Shown here one piece after another: positions 45,619 through 55,226 of a stretch of DNA of 64,000 bases (position 1 is the first letter of the stretch; the number at the start of each line of letters is the position of its first letter). Source of the stretch: Pedosphaera sp. (lineage in GTDB: Bacteria; Verrucomicrobiota; Verrucomicrobiia; Limisphaerales; AAA164-E04); the NCBI GenBank assembly GCA_002690655.1, contig NZFL01000002.1:1-64000 (forward strand). Reading direction: 5' to 3'. The notes under the pieces were generated by a model. The model had not been told where the DNA came from and did not search any database. It saw nothing but the letters and a program-made list of their open reading frames with translations. Both the position numbers and the translations under genes were made by a program.

Positions 45619-46720
45619 TCCTGGTAAAAAAACATATCGAGTGTTGGTCCTGAGTGTGATCAAGCATGCTTATCTTCCTGACGCAGTCGCTGCACATCCA
45701 AGATTTGCATTGGTGGCGGTAGCGGATGATGCCCTCCGGCCCGATTGGACGCATGAACGTAACCAAAAATATGCTGACATGCATGCAATCCCTTATTGCA
45801 GGAATGTGGAGGAAGCATTCAGAAATTTTGACTGTGACATCGCCGTCATCAGTTCTGAAGCTGAGCGTCATTGTGACCTGGCCATGCGTGCTGTCCGGGC
45901 TGGGCTGCATATCATCGTCGACAAACCTCTTTCGCCTGATGTGCAGGAGTGCCAGTCTCTCTCTGAACTAATAAAACAAAGCGGACTTAAGGGGATGGTG
46001 TGGAATCGTAACTTCCTTCCCGCATTGATTGAAGCTCGGCTGGCTCTGAGCGAAGGGGCGATCGGAGATTTGTTGGCGGTTCATTGTGATTTTTATTTTT
46101 CCAAAGATGCAGGACCTCCCAAAGAGACTGAAACAATGGGTAGCCCTCCCATCGATTGGCTAGATCGCCAATTGGAAGCTCATGCCGATGGTTCCGACGG
46201 TGGTGTCGGCACGCAGCCCATGGGTGAACTTCAGATTGAAGGCATATACCCTCTGGCTTACATTAACTCCATATGTTCATCGCCCTTCGAGCGTGTTGTT
46301 GCCAGCACGGCGACCCATTTTCATCAGGCCAATGTTGATAACCAAGTTGATGATCTGGCTGCCCTGTCTTTTGTGTTGGAAAATGGAGTAATCGGTTCTC
46401 TCGCCATTGGTCGTATCGGGGCCGCCAGTCATCCTGACATTGGAGAAATCAAACTGCACCTGATCGGGACAAGGGGGGCTTTGGTGGTAAGTGAGGCCCG
46501 ACCTGAGGTTGGACTGCATTATAAAGACCAGCCAAAAAATGAATTCAAAAACATCAGGATTGATAATGACAATGATTTCCTTCTCATGGATGCCTTTGCC
46601 GATGCCCTTGATTGTGGCACTGAATTGCCTCTTGATATTGAGACTGCCTGCAATATTGCACGAATAATTGATGCTGCTCAAATATCAGCAAACGAGGGAA
46701 GGGAAGTTAAAATATCCTGA
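45611..46720 (+). CDS. Divergent Gfo/Idh/MocA family oxidoreductase
   Basis: A 369-residue Gfo/Idh protein. The Rossmann start (YRVLVLSVIKHAYLPDAV) lacks the usual glycine motif. VDKPLSPDVQEC replaces the EKP motif with DKP but keeps the Lys, and the C-terminal domain has GVGTQPMGELQIEGIYPLAY with conserved acidic and aromatic residues. The start is firm: GGAGG lies about nine bases before the ATG, which overlaps the upstream stop (ATGGCTGA), so translation is coupled. Paired with the Rossmann-less neighbour it may form a heteromer. The substrate is unknown; the context with a transporter suggests sugar-derivative metabolism. Confidence 0.85.
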   Translation: MADPGKKTYRVLVLSVIKHAYLPDAVAAHPRFALVAVADDALRPDWTHERNQKYADMHAIPYCRNVEEAFRNFDCDIAVISSEAERHCDLAMRAVRAGLHIIVDKPLSPDVQECQSLSELIKQSGLKGMVWNRNFLPALIEARLALSEGAIGDLLAVHCDFYFSKDAGPPKETETMGSPPIDWLDRQLEAHADGSDGGVGTQPMGELQIEGIYPLAYINSICSSPFERVVASTATHFHQANVDNQVDDLAALSFVLENGVIGSLAIGRIGAASHPDIGEIKLHLIGTRGALVVSEARPEVGLHYKDQPKNEFKNIRIDNDNDFLLMDAFADALDCGTELPLDIETACNIARIIDAAQISANEGREVKIS

Positions 46721-47428
46721 TGACCGCTATTGGTCCCGGACTACATTTCACTGGGTCAATGCGTTTTTTTTGTAATCTAATTGTATCCCCTTAGGCTGCT
46801 TGGCCCTTTGCTGTCAAGGAATGTGTTTTTGGGTTTGTCGATATCGAAGGAATTGTTCAATGCCTAGAGCTACTCTCCCAGAGGTGTAGTGCCCACAATG
46901 CCATGGTTTTTCTTCAATGATCCTTATTCAAGATCCGGTGCCCTGTATGACAACTGCGATGTTTGATGAATCTGCTGAGTGGATTTCAGTCTCTTGTGTT
47001 AAATGTGCAAATACACTGATTCAGATGCTAGAGACTTCCAATTTGTGGTCACTCAAGCGAGGACGGATGGAGTCAACTTTCATGAGTTTAATGATAGAAA
47101 TGCCACTGTTTGAATGTATGGGGTAAGATGGCAATGGCTGCAGATCAGTTTTGTAATCGCATGGCCTCCTCAATGAGCAGGATAAGCTTTTTGAGCCCTT
47201 TCATTTCTTAATCGTCTTTGTCACTTGCGTGAAACACCACTTTGCTTCCTGCGGAAAATAACTTTAGTGATACGAATTCTGCATTGCCTGTGATTCGAAG
47301 TTCCCCAAGGACAGTCCAGTTGATTCCAGCTTATTTCCCTGCCAACTTTCTCAAGGCAAATCAGCATGCGCCGATTGATTCTTCGCCAATTTTCTCAAGG
47401 GAATAATTCTTTTTTTAGTGACGGACAA
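46721..47428. other. Gene-free stretch between convergent genes
   Basis: 708 bases without a convincing gene; a 69-codon plus-strand frame at 46917-47126 has no supporting features. A run of eight T at 46763-46770 follows a weakly paired region after the Gfo/Idh operon and might serve as its terminator. The two related 16-base direct repeats at 47341 and 47385 are annotated separately. Confidence 0.4.
47341..47400. repeat. Imperfect tandem-spaced direct repeat
   Basis: GCCAACTTTCTCAAGG (47341-47356) recurs as GCCAATTTTCTCAAGG (47385-47400), 15 of 16 bases identical and 44 bases apart. Both lie just beyond the 3' end of the sulfatase gene on the minus strand. Their role is unknown. Confidence 0.6.
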
Positions 47429-48886
47429 TCAACGATCCGGATGCTTACCCCACTCATATCTTCTGCTGGGATCAAAGTCTGGATTTGGTGTTGGCATTTG
47501 AGCCTTGGTATCCGCCTGCCATTTGCTCAGAGCTTTTTTTAATGCGTCGAATTTCACTGGATAACTAAATTTGAGATCGGTCATTTCATTGACATCATAT
47601 TTGAGATTATAAAGCTCGAAGTTACCAGTCACCAGATTTTCAACGATCTTCCAATCACCTTTTCGAAGGGCCGACATCGGCTGCTCGTGATGGTATACGG
47701 GATAATGGGTGAAAATTTCGCGTTCGAGATCGAATTTGTTCTGGGTCAGGGCAGGGAGCATGGAGATTCCATCGAGTGTTTGCTGCCCGGGTTTGTGGCC
47801 CTGAACCAAGTCCAGAAAAGTTGGGAAAAAATCGACACTTGAAACAAGGGCCTTGGACGTGGAGCCCTTACGGATCTCGTTTGGCCATCGAACGATTAAT
47901 GGTACCCGAATGCCGCCTTCATAAAGGGTGCCTTTACCCGCTCTCAAAGGGGCGTTCGTAGTGGCAATGTATTTCAGTGGATGTTCATCTGGATATACAT
48001 TCCGACTATTTCCTCCCAGCAATGGAATGTTGTCGAATCGATTATCGACACCTCCATTGTCAGAGTAAAAAATAAACAGCGTTTCCTCCTCGAGACCTTC
48101 TGCGTTCAAAACCTCCATCAGTCTGCCCACACTTCGATCTACATGCTCGATCATCGCGGCGTAGACGGCATTGCAGGTATAATCAGGATCCCTTTTCTTT
48201 TCCATGTATTTGTCAATCAGATCGTGGTCAGCATCCAATTGCACGTGTACGTCATAGTGTGAAATAAAAAGGAAAAACGGTTCATCACGATGTGCCTTGA
48301 TAAACTCCACGCCCATTCTTGTCAGCGCGTCACTCAGACGCTCTCCTTGCTGTGTTTTATATCCCGGTCTGAATTTCGGTTTGTAGAATCCGCCACCTGC
48401 ATAAACATGTGCTTCATCGTAACCACGAGCGTTGGGTGCATGCTCCTTACTGTTCCCCAGATGCCATTTTCCGAAATATCCAGTCTTGTAGCCGGCAGAA
48501 TGCATCACATTTCCCAGTGTGGTGATATGATTCGGCAGGAATTGTACTCGGTGCTTTGGCACGATCACTTCTTCATGAGGGCGCCAGTGTCCTGGTATGA
48601 AATCGAAGATCCCCACTCTTGCTGGGTATTGGCCTGATTGAATGCTTGCTCGTGTAGCAGAACAGACCGGTGCTGCGTATGCGTTATGAAACAACATTCC
48701 TTCTGTTGCCAGACGATCAATATTAGGCGCCTCATTAAATCGATTGCCATAAACAGGCAAATCCCTTCCACCAAGATCATCGATCAGGATGAATACGACG
48801 TTGGGTTGATCCGTTTTGGCCTCTACATGGGTGGCTGTGCAGAGAAAGAGAGCTACAAGGGTGATCGTTGCAATCTGTCTGTTCAT
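47429..48886 (-). CDS. Family S1 sulfatase with CSATR active-site variant
   Basis: A 485-residue exported sulfatase. The metal-binding Asp36-Asp37 lie in FILIDDLGGRDLPVYG. The modifiable cysteine is Cys75 in VCSATRASIQSGQYPARVG, so the signature is C-S-A-T-R, with Ala in place of the standard Pro. C-x-A-x-R variants are known among sulfatases matured by anaerobic or alternative systems. Other blocks are TGYFGKWHLGN, FLFISHYDVH, FYSDNGGVDN and GKGTLYEGGIRVP. The ATG at 48886 starts a clean signal peptide. It is followed by a 708-base gene-free region and preceded by a depolymerase-type esterase on the same strand. Confidence 0.93.
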   Translation of the reverse strand: MNRQIATITLVALFLCTATHVEAKTDQPNVVFILIDDLGGRDLPVYGNRFNEAPNIDRLATEGMLFHNAYAAPVCSATRASIQSGQYPARVGIFDFIPGHWRPHEEVIVPKHRVQFLPNHITTLGNVMHSAGYKTGYFGKWHLGNSKEHAPNARGYDEAHVYAGGGFYKPKFRPGYKTQQGERLSDALTRMGVEFIKAHRDEPFFLFISHYDVHVQLDADHDLIDKYMEKKRDPDYTCNAVYAAMIEHVDRSVGRLMEVLNAEGLEEETLFIFYSDNGGVDNRFDNIPLLGGNSRNVYPDEHPLKYIATTNAPLRAGKGTLYEGGIRVPLIVRWPNEIRKGSTSKALVSSVDFFPTFLDLVQGHKPGQQTLDGISMLPALTQNKFDLEREIFTHYPVYHHEQPMSALRKGDWKIVENLVTGNFELYNLKYDVNEMTDLKFSYPVKFDALKKALSKWQADTKAQMPTPNPDFDPSRRYEWGKHPDR

Positions 48887-49052
48887 GAGATTTTTATACA
48901 TATGGCGGGCAGGATTGGGAGTCGAAAATTTGATGGTTTTCTAATTTACTGTAAATCTGCATTCATCAACAAGTGGAAATCATCCATGAACATGATATTG
49001 AAATCCTTTCCACTGGAAGTGCCTGTTCCAGCGCATGAAAAACTCAAAGATT

Positions 49053-50105
49053 TTATTGCGGCACTACGGTTTTTTCAGTCTTTAAAAATTTCATTAGTTG
49101 ATCCTCCGTGACTTTTCGCGTGGCTCCGTGACCTTCCTGATTCACTTTGTAATGAACCACGTCTCCATTCAGGTAGCTGAAGATTTCAAGACGACCGACC
49201 TTGCTGCTTGGATGCGTCTTTTTTTCTCCCGTGTAACCCATTTCCCTGGCCCAGAGGTATATTGATTCCTCCGTAGCAACGAACTCCAATTTACCGTCAT
49301 TGGCTGGAATAAATTTTGAAGGTCCTCCATGATAGGGGACTAGCTTATCCTCGGTGCCTGAAATATTCATCAAACGTTTGCCTTTCATGGGTGCGGCCAC
49401 TGCGTGGTATTGATTTTGATCACCCTTGGCTTTGAAATGTTCTCCATCATGCTGCCATGCGTTCAGCTGGCTGACCCCTGTGATGTAGTTTCGAATGTGA
49501 GGTAGAGTAGTCTCTATTGCCATCTGGTTGACCAAAGCAGCGCCGTTCGAATTTCCCATGATGCTGAAGTCGTCGGGTGCCACGTTCTTGAATGTAGCCA
49601 GCGTCTGCACTATGGTTTCGATAAAGCCCCGGTCATCCGCCTTTGAACGCTCAGAAACTATGTTCCAGCTCTTCTGGTAGCCCTGGGCGAAAACTAGGAT
49701 ATAACGATTGACCATTTTTTCATGACGTCGCATGAACCCCTGCATTGCAGATCTTGCGTTCCCACCATTACCGTGCAGGAAAATGAACACAGGAAATCTA
49801 TTGTGTTTGTCTGTGGATTCCAAAGTTCGGGACTTGGGGACATTGACATAGTAGGGACGTGGATATTTTTTTTCCTGCGACCACGACTGGGTGACAACAT
49901 ACTTGCCGGAGGTCAATGTCTTCTGATTGTTTTCAATGGAAGATGATCTCTCCTCTGGCGTGGCTTCAGCAACTGTGCTCCGCAAATTTTCAGACAGGCG
50001 GAATGCTTGTCGCTGTGCAGTGAGTGATTCATCGCTGCTCTGTGCATTTGCCAATGCCAGAACTGAAAACCATGTGATAAAGGGAATATATCTCAATCGA
50101 TTCAT
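49053..50105 (-). CDS. Exported esterase, PHB depolymerase/LpqC-like alpha/beta hydrolase
   Basis: A 350-residue exported protein (signal peptide to about ALANA). The alpha/beta hydrolase core has the oxyanion motif FIFLHGNGGNARSA, the nucleophile Ser186 in IMGNSNGAALVNQ, an Asp in SGTEDKLVPYHGG and a His in NQEGHGA near the C-terminus. This arrangement matches the COG3509 poly(3-hydroxybutyrate) depolymerase/feruloyl-esterase-like group. In the context of sulfatases and other esterases, removal of acyl decorations from glycans is at least as likely as polyester breakdown. The spacing of about 170 bases from the carboxylesterase and the sulfatase suggests a loose cluster. Confidence 0.85.
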   Translation of the reverse strand: MNRLRYIPFITWFSVLALANAQSSDESLTAQRQAFRLSENLRSTVAEATPEERSSSIENNQKTLTSGKYVVTQSWSQEKKYPRPYYVNVPKSRTLESTDKHNRFPVFIFLHGNGGNARSAMQGFMRRHEKMVNRYILVFAQGYQKSWNIVSERSKADDRGFIETIVQTLATFKNVAPDDFSIMGNSNGAALVNQMAIETTLPHIRNYITGVSQLNAWQHDGEHFKAKGDQNQYHAVAAPMKGKRLMNISGTEDKLVPYHGGPSKFIPANDGKLEFVATEESIYLWAREMGYTGEKKTHPSSKVGRLEIFSYLNGDVVHYKVNQEGHGATRKVTEDQLMKFLKTEKTVVPQ

Positions 50106-50277
50106 AAACTTTCTAAATCTGTAAACTATGTTTCGCTGTCCGATCGTCAGTCAAACCTTCGTAGCTCAGTCAACAAGGCGCTTGTTTGCTTGATAAGCAC
50201 AGGTTGGTCAGCAAGCTGCTCGACTCGTTGCCATATCATAGCCGTCTTTAGAGGGGGCAGCGTTTTGTTGATGCCTC

Positions 50278-51807
50278 TCACTTCCGTCGTTCTTTCAGAA
50301 CCTGGTCGATCAAATCGCAGGCTTCTTTGCGTAAAGCACTCTCTACCGTGATCCTTTGATCCATCACCAGATGTTGGTCTGTGCTGCGCGTGTAAGAGGG
50401 CCATGCCGGCTGATGATCAATATTCGGATTGCCGGATTTGGCGAACTGCACCCAGTAATCCATGAATGCTTCTGAAAGCCTTCTGTCTTCTGGCTTTGGC
50501 TCTTCCAAATTGCCAAATACATATCGAATTTCGGCAGCATGAGCTGCCCCCATCCAACCCCACACAGGTTTGGTGAAGTGATACATCCATACCGGATTGC
50601 CATGTTGACTCATCGCTCTGGCAAATTCCCGTGATGGTTGCACAAACCAGGTGTCCGTGATCATTTGAACACCCACCTTATAGAGTCCGTCTTTCGATGC
50701 TGGGGCATAAAACTCAGCGATTTTTTTACCAGACTCGCCAAACTGTTCCAACATCGTGATCTGGTAACTGTCCAAGGTGCCTCCAAAGGGTTTGCTGGGC
50801 CCAAACATCGTTCCTTCATCTCGATTGGTTCCAATAATGATGGGGATATCGTGTTGCTCGCCGGCGGCGTGGATCAAATGGGGTGCTTTGGGGAATACCC
50901 AACCATCCATCACTACGGGCCAGCGCTCCTTCATCTTTGCTAAAATTTCTTCCCCCGGTGTAGCTCGCAGCTTCGTTAACACATTCGGCACTGGTGTTTC
51001 GAATATCTTTTGAACTTCCTGATCCCCCATGGATTCAGCGGGAGGCCCGTTTTCGTTTTCATTTTTCAGATCGCGAAAAATACTCGGGTCGAGCCAGGGG
51101 CTTTGCAGGATCGCGCGATGAAACAGTCCTTTGGAAAGTGGTGTTGCTGTCAGTAGATAAACACTGGTCCCACCCGCCGATTCACCGAAAATGGTGACAT
51201 TGTCAGGGTTCCCGCCAAATTTTGAAATATTGCCCCTTACCCACTTCAATGCCTCGATCTGGTCCAGAATCGCATAATTACCTGATGAACCGTGTGGTGA
51301 CTCCGCTGATAATTCCGGATGCGTCATGAATCCGAGGGCTCCCAGTCGGTAATTGATCGTGACCACGACGACACCCCTTTGGGCAAGTTGTGTCCCGTTG
51401 TAGCCAGCCTTATGCCCAGACCCCTGTGTGAAGCCTCCTCCATGTATCCAAACCATGACCGGGTATTTCTCAACGTGACGCTTACGTGGCGTCCACACGT
51501 TTAAATACAAGCAATCCTCGCTTTGATTAGCATTTTTTCGCTTGCCACGCTGCAATGATTGAGGAGCAAATTGATCACAAACACGGATAGAAGACCATTT
51601 AGCGGGTGGCTGTGGGGGATGCCAGCGCAGATCTCCTACCGGAGGCGCTGCGTAAGGGATTCCCTTGAAAACTTCCACCGATTCATCGCGCGACTCTGTT
51701 CCCTGCACCCTGCCATATTGCGTGAGGACAGTATCGGACGCGGTGACAGTGGAAATGATAACTGCAATACAGCAGGCAGACAACCAAATGGATTTTAGAT
51801 ATTGCAT
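50278..51807 (-). CDS. Type B carboxylesterase, exported
   Basis: A 509-residue protein with a signal peptide (LSACCIAVIISTVTAS) and the full type B carboxylesterase pattern: FKGIPYAAPPVGDLRW, SEDCLYLNVWTP, oxyanion loop VWIHGGGFTQGSG, nucleophile Ser210 in FGESAGGTS, an acidic residue in GTNRDEGTMFG, and His in GAAHAAEIRYVF. The length is standard for the family. It cleaves carboxylic esters with broad specificity. It lies on the same strand as a second esterase and a sulfatase, consistent with removal of glycan decorations, though this is inference. Confidence 0.93.
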   Translation of the reverse strand: MQYLKSIWLSACCIAVIISTVTASDTVLTQYGRVQGTESRDESVEVFKGIPYAAPPVGDLRWHPPQPPAKWSSIRVCDQFAPQSLQRGKRKNANQSEDCLYLNVWTPRKRHVEKYPVMVWIHGGGFTQGSGHKAGYNGTQLAQRGVVVVTINYRLGALGFMTHPELSAESPHGSSGNYAILDQIEALKWVRGNISKFGGNPDNVTIFGESAGGTSVYLLTATPLSKGLFHRAILQSPWLDPSIFRDLKNENENGPPAESMGDQEVQKIFETPVPNVLTKLRATPGEEILAKMKERWPVVMDGWVFPKAPHLIHAAGEQHDIPIIIGTNRDEGTMFGPSKPFGGTLDSYQITMLEQFGESGKKIAEFYAPASKDGLYKVGVQMITDTWFVQPSREFARAMSQHGNPVWMYHFTKPVWGWMGAAHAAEIRYVFGNLEEPKPEDRRLSEAFMDYWVQFAKSGNPNIDHQPAWPSYTRSTDQHLVMDQRITVESALRKEACDLIDQVLKERRK

Positions 51808-52259
51808 TTGACCATCATAAGGTAAGGCTCTGGAATAAACAATAATAACGATGTCTCAAGCAAGAGGACTTGACGTCATTATTGTTCATTTCAATGGTTG
51901 AATTGCCGAAGGTTCAGTGACCAGATCATCCATATTACATATCCAACCCAACGTGTGCATCCCATTGTTCCAGGTAAAACCAAGCTTCGAGTCCTGATGG
52001 TCTGGGGGCATACTTGTTTGTTGAAGTCATCTCCAGTGGGGTAACATGGACAGCCCGAACTACCCCTGAATGCCTTGCGCCCTTCGTGACTTGGATTGAG
52101 CAAAAAGAAAATGGCTCCAGAGTTTGGGATTGATACTGTTATGCCTGGGTTCATGCTGATGATGGATCAAAACAATTGGAATCCAAACAGACTCAAGCCG
52201 ACTCCTCGCGCGGTGGTTGACGCAATGACTCTTACCTTTGTAATCATTGTCGTATCCAG
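51808..52259. other. Gene-free stretch
   Basis: 452 bases upstream of the carboxylesterase gene and downstream of the truncated DUF6288 gene. Short open frames on both strands lack recognisable features. The promoter of the esterase gene should lie near 51.8-51.9 kb. Confidence 0.4.
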
Positions 52260-53543
52260 TTACCGGTTCAAAGAGATCAATGCAGGATTATACGTCGAGG
52301 TCTCAATTGTCTTGATGGTTTCCCTGACAAGCTTTGCCTTTCCTTGGCTCAGGTGGTGTGGGTAGTTCTTTTCTCCTTGATCAAAATGAATGGCGGCGGC
52401 CCTTAATTGGGGCAGAATACGTCTTCCGTGTGTGCCATAGGATTTGAGAGTTTCCATTACTTTGACGATGCGTTTTTCGCTGGCATGCGCTTTTTGATTG
52501 ATGGCGTAATCTACCAATAGTCCAATCCCCTCGTTGATTTTGTGCTTTGCAAAGAGTTCAAGCCCTCTCATGCGTATTTCGCTTGCGAACATGATGCCGC
52601 TGGGTGCCTTTTCGGCAATTGCCTGGTAAACCGATGCAAAACTCCCTCGTGCGCGACCATCCTGATTTTGTAAACCGACACGAACGGCCTGCATGAGTAA
52701 TTCTCGATTGACCCCTTTGAGTGATCGTCCGACCAGTCCACCGCACCGGTTGAAAAGAGCAAAGGCAAGATAGCGGTGTTCCATCCCCCTTGGGTCCTTT
52801 TCAGGATTTCTCATCGCAGAACGTTTGAGCATGTCCGGAACGGCAATCTTTGCGGGGTCACCGATTCCAGGGAGGGCTTCGGCCGCAAGGATGCGCAGCC
52901 AGAGGTCATCTGCCTGCAGCGCGTTCAATAGGACCGACACCCGCGCAGCTTCATTTATTTTTGAGCTAAGGCTCCCAAGTGCTTCAACGGCTCCATATCG
53001 GGAATAAAGATTGGAGGATTTCAATAGATTCAGGAGCATTGGCATGACGTCACCATCTCGCCTTCCCAGCTCCCAGGCCGAACGCTTGCGGACCGAAGGC
53101 GACCAGCTGGAAAGACCTGCGAGCAATTCCTTCTTGCTCCGGTGCTCATAACAGTAGCGATCCATTTCCCTGCCTGAAAGTTCGCTGCGTCTCGAAAAGT
53201 AATCCCTCCCTGCATTAATCACCTTCTCGGATTCGGATGCCGTCAAGGTCGGTACTACAGATGGTTTCTTGCCGGTGATGTAAAGGCTTTTCATGGGTAA
53301 GGCATAAGTCAGGAGGTAGGTTCCGGTATTATCCCAGTGTGTGTATTTATCATGCTCTTCTTCTCCGACGGGAGATCCCTGATACCGGAAGCTTCCGTCC
53401 CATCCTCGGGTGAGGTCGTAATACCATGCCTGTTCGCGCCAGTAGGCGCCGGTGCTCGGGGGACCACATCGTGCCACAGCGGGTATCGCCCACAGGATAT
53501 TAATCGAAGGAATCCATTGGGTTGCAGCAGGAGGTTCAGGGCA
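52260..53543 (-). pseudogene. N-terminally truncated DUF6288/HEAT gene, in frame behind the SASA stop
   Basis: About 427 codons remain of a DUF6288-type protein. The recognisable part begins INILWAIPAVARCGPPSTG and continues with AYWREQAWYYDLTRGWDGSF, TGTYLLTYALPMKSLYITGK and PSVVPTL, then HEAT-like repeats to the C-terminus. The catalytic-type alpha/alpha-barrel portion that precedes this in DUF6288 proteins is absent. The frame has no proper start: reading upstream it runs without interruption into TAG at 53544-53546, which is the stop of the preceding SASA gene in the same frame. A GTG at 53477 is the only weak start and would lie inside the conserved domain. It is probably a deletion remnant; stop readthrough is a less likely alternative. 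Confidence 0.75.
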
Positions 53544-55226
53544 CTAATTCTCAAAGAGTTCTATTGTAGCCCTAGCCAGTGCGTCCCCGATTAGGAAATA
53601 GCTTTCGGCGTTACCGAACCAGTGGTGACCGTGTGTGGTATTGGGCGACTCTTCCTTGGGGCGCGCAAAGGCGCTTGTTTCCACAAAAATGGCATTTTCT
53701 ATGCGTGCCGCTCCGCTGCGTTGGGCTTGTCGGAAATCAGTCATATTCCCGTCCCTCTGGACAGGGCCGCCGTTGCCGAGTTCTCCCACAATAAACGGGA
53801 GTTGCGACTTACCCAACTCGGAGCGAAGATCCAAGGCAAGGTTGACCAGATGATCTGCATAATGAGTGATGGCGTCGCTTGCCACCATGTCATTCCAACC
53901 CTGCATCCAGACAAAGCCTGCAAGCTCGTAATCGACATGTTTGAGTTCTTCCAGTGCCGCATGGATTTCTTTAATCATTTTTGTGTAATACGGACCGACA
54001 CGTCCTCCCGAACTCGGTGGGCGGAAATCAGCATGCAGACTTTTGCCGCCCCATGCCGTTTTGATCAGCAAAACCGGTTCATCGAAATAGTCTCCAACAA
54101 CATGACCGAACTGAAGCTCCGGACCGATGTGACTATTGCCGCCATATCCTGTGTAGCCGATGGTCAGGTTTCCCTTACGTTGCTTTTCCTGGGATTTGAA
54201 GGATATCTGGACGTCCTCTCGGGAGGTCCAGTTTTTTTTGTCGTCTTTGAGATGCCGCATTTTTTCGGCGCTGCTGGAATGCTTCATGGACCATTCAAGA
54301 TTACCCTTGCCACCGTTGTAAAACTCAGGATGGTTCATCGAGACAACGCCCTGACCCTCCATGTTGGATTGCCCTGCGAGGATAAAGACCTTGGTTGAAA
54401 CTTTGCGGATAGTTTCTTTGGTGGGTCGTTTTGAAGTAGCCGAAGCATGATCGTTCGCTAGCTTGGTTTGATACTTGGAATCAGTATGAGGACGAAGTCG
54501 CAGAATGACAGGAGTTCCGACATCGGGCAGTTTGTCACCTGCGACGTTCCAATACAGTTCCGTGTTCACCTGGCTGTGGAGGCCGGGCAGGCAAAGCACT
54601 TCATCGCCGAAGGTTGAAATTGATATCACGTTTCCACTTTTGTCAGCCATATAATGATTAGGGCCGTTATTGTCACTGGAATGTAAAATCGAACCAGCGA
54701 ACAGGAATGTATTCGTCGAAAATATTTCTCCATCCTCCTGCGTTATAAACTCGTTGATTGGTTTCTCGACCGGTTTGGCAGACTCCTCATTATCGAATAC
54801 AAGAAACACATCGACAGGGGCTCCGGATGGAGGCACATCCATCCAAGCATTTTTCTCATCGTTGACTGGTTTTCGCCGTGCCGGGGAGCCCGCCTCGGCG
54901 CCCAGAAGGAGAAGTGCCGTGTGAATGTGTTTAGCTGTGCTTTCAACGGCAACAATCGACTCATGCTCTTTGGAGGCTTTCGTACAGGCGATCAGCTCGA
55001 GTACTCCTTTTTTCAAACAAATGTAGGCATCAACGTCCACGCACCACTCCTCAAGGTTGACGCTCATGCCCTGTAATTCAGGGAGGGCAAACTGAGAGAG
55101 AGGTGTAGGATTTGGAATGGAGTCGGAGGATAGGACGCCATTACCTGTTTGACTGGTTGCAACTGTCGTCAGAAATGGGACGCCTGTTATCAGGAGTAAA
55201 AGTAGGAATTGAAAATAAGATCTCAT
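53544..55226 (-). CDS. YdjY-domain and sialate O-acetylesterase (SASA) fusion protein
   Basis: A 560-residue exported protein. After the signal peptide, a YdjY-like domain is visible (VDVDAYICLKKGVLELIACT, SKEHESIVAV, ALLLLGAEAGSPAR). The C-terminal part from about residue 270 is a SASA/SGNH acetylesterase: nucleophile block VFILAGQSNMEGQG, then LLIKTAWGGKSLH, FVWMQGWND and a late catalytic Asp/His candidate in THGHHWFGNAESY. It probably removes acetyl groups from sugars outside the cytoplasm. The stop codon is directly followed, in frame, by a truncated DUF6288 gene. YdjY domains are common in PVC bacteria but uncharacterised. Confidence 0.9.
   Translation of the reverse strand: MRSYFQFLLLLLITGVPFLTTVATSQTGNGVLSSDSIPNPTPLSQFALPELQGMSVNLEEWCVDVDAYICLKKGVLELIACTKASKEHESIVAVESTAKHIHTALLLLGAEAGSPARRKPVNDEKNAWMDVPPSGAPVDVFLVFDNEESAKPVEKPINEFITQEDGEIFSTNTFLFAGSILHSSDNNGPNHYMADKSGNVISISTFGDEVLCLPGLHSQVNTELYWNVAGDKLPDVGTPVILRLRPHTDSKYQTKLANDHASATSKRPTKETIRKVSTKVFILAGQSNMEGQGVVSMNHPEFYNGGKGNLEWSMKHSSSAEKMRHLKDDKKNWTSREDVQISFKSQEKQRKGNLTIGYTGYGGNSHIGPELQFGHVVGDYFDEPVLLIKTAWGGKSLHADFRPPSSGGRVGPYYTKMIKEIHAALEELKHVDYELAGFVWMQGWNDMVASDAITHYADHLVNLALDLRSELGKSQLPFIVGELGNGGPVQRDGNMTDFRQAQRSGAARIENAIFVETSAFARPKEESPNTTHGHHWFGNAESYFLIGDALARATIELFEN

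Noticed and set aside
46917-47126. 69-codon plus-strand frame in a gene-free region
   Set aside because: No ribosome site, signal or recognisable motif.
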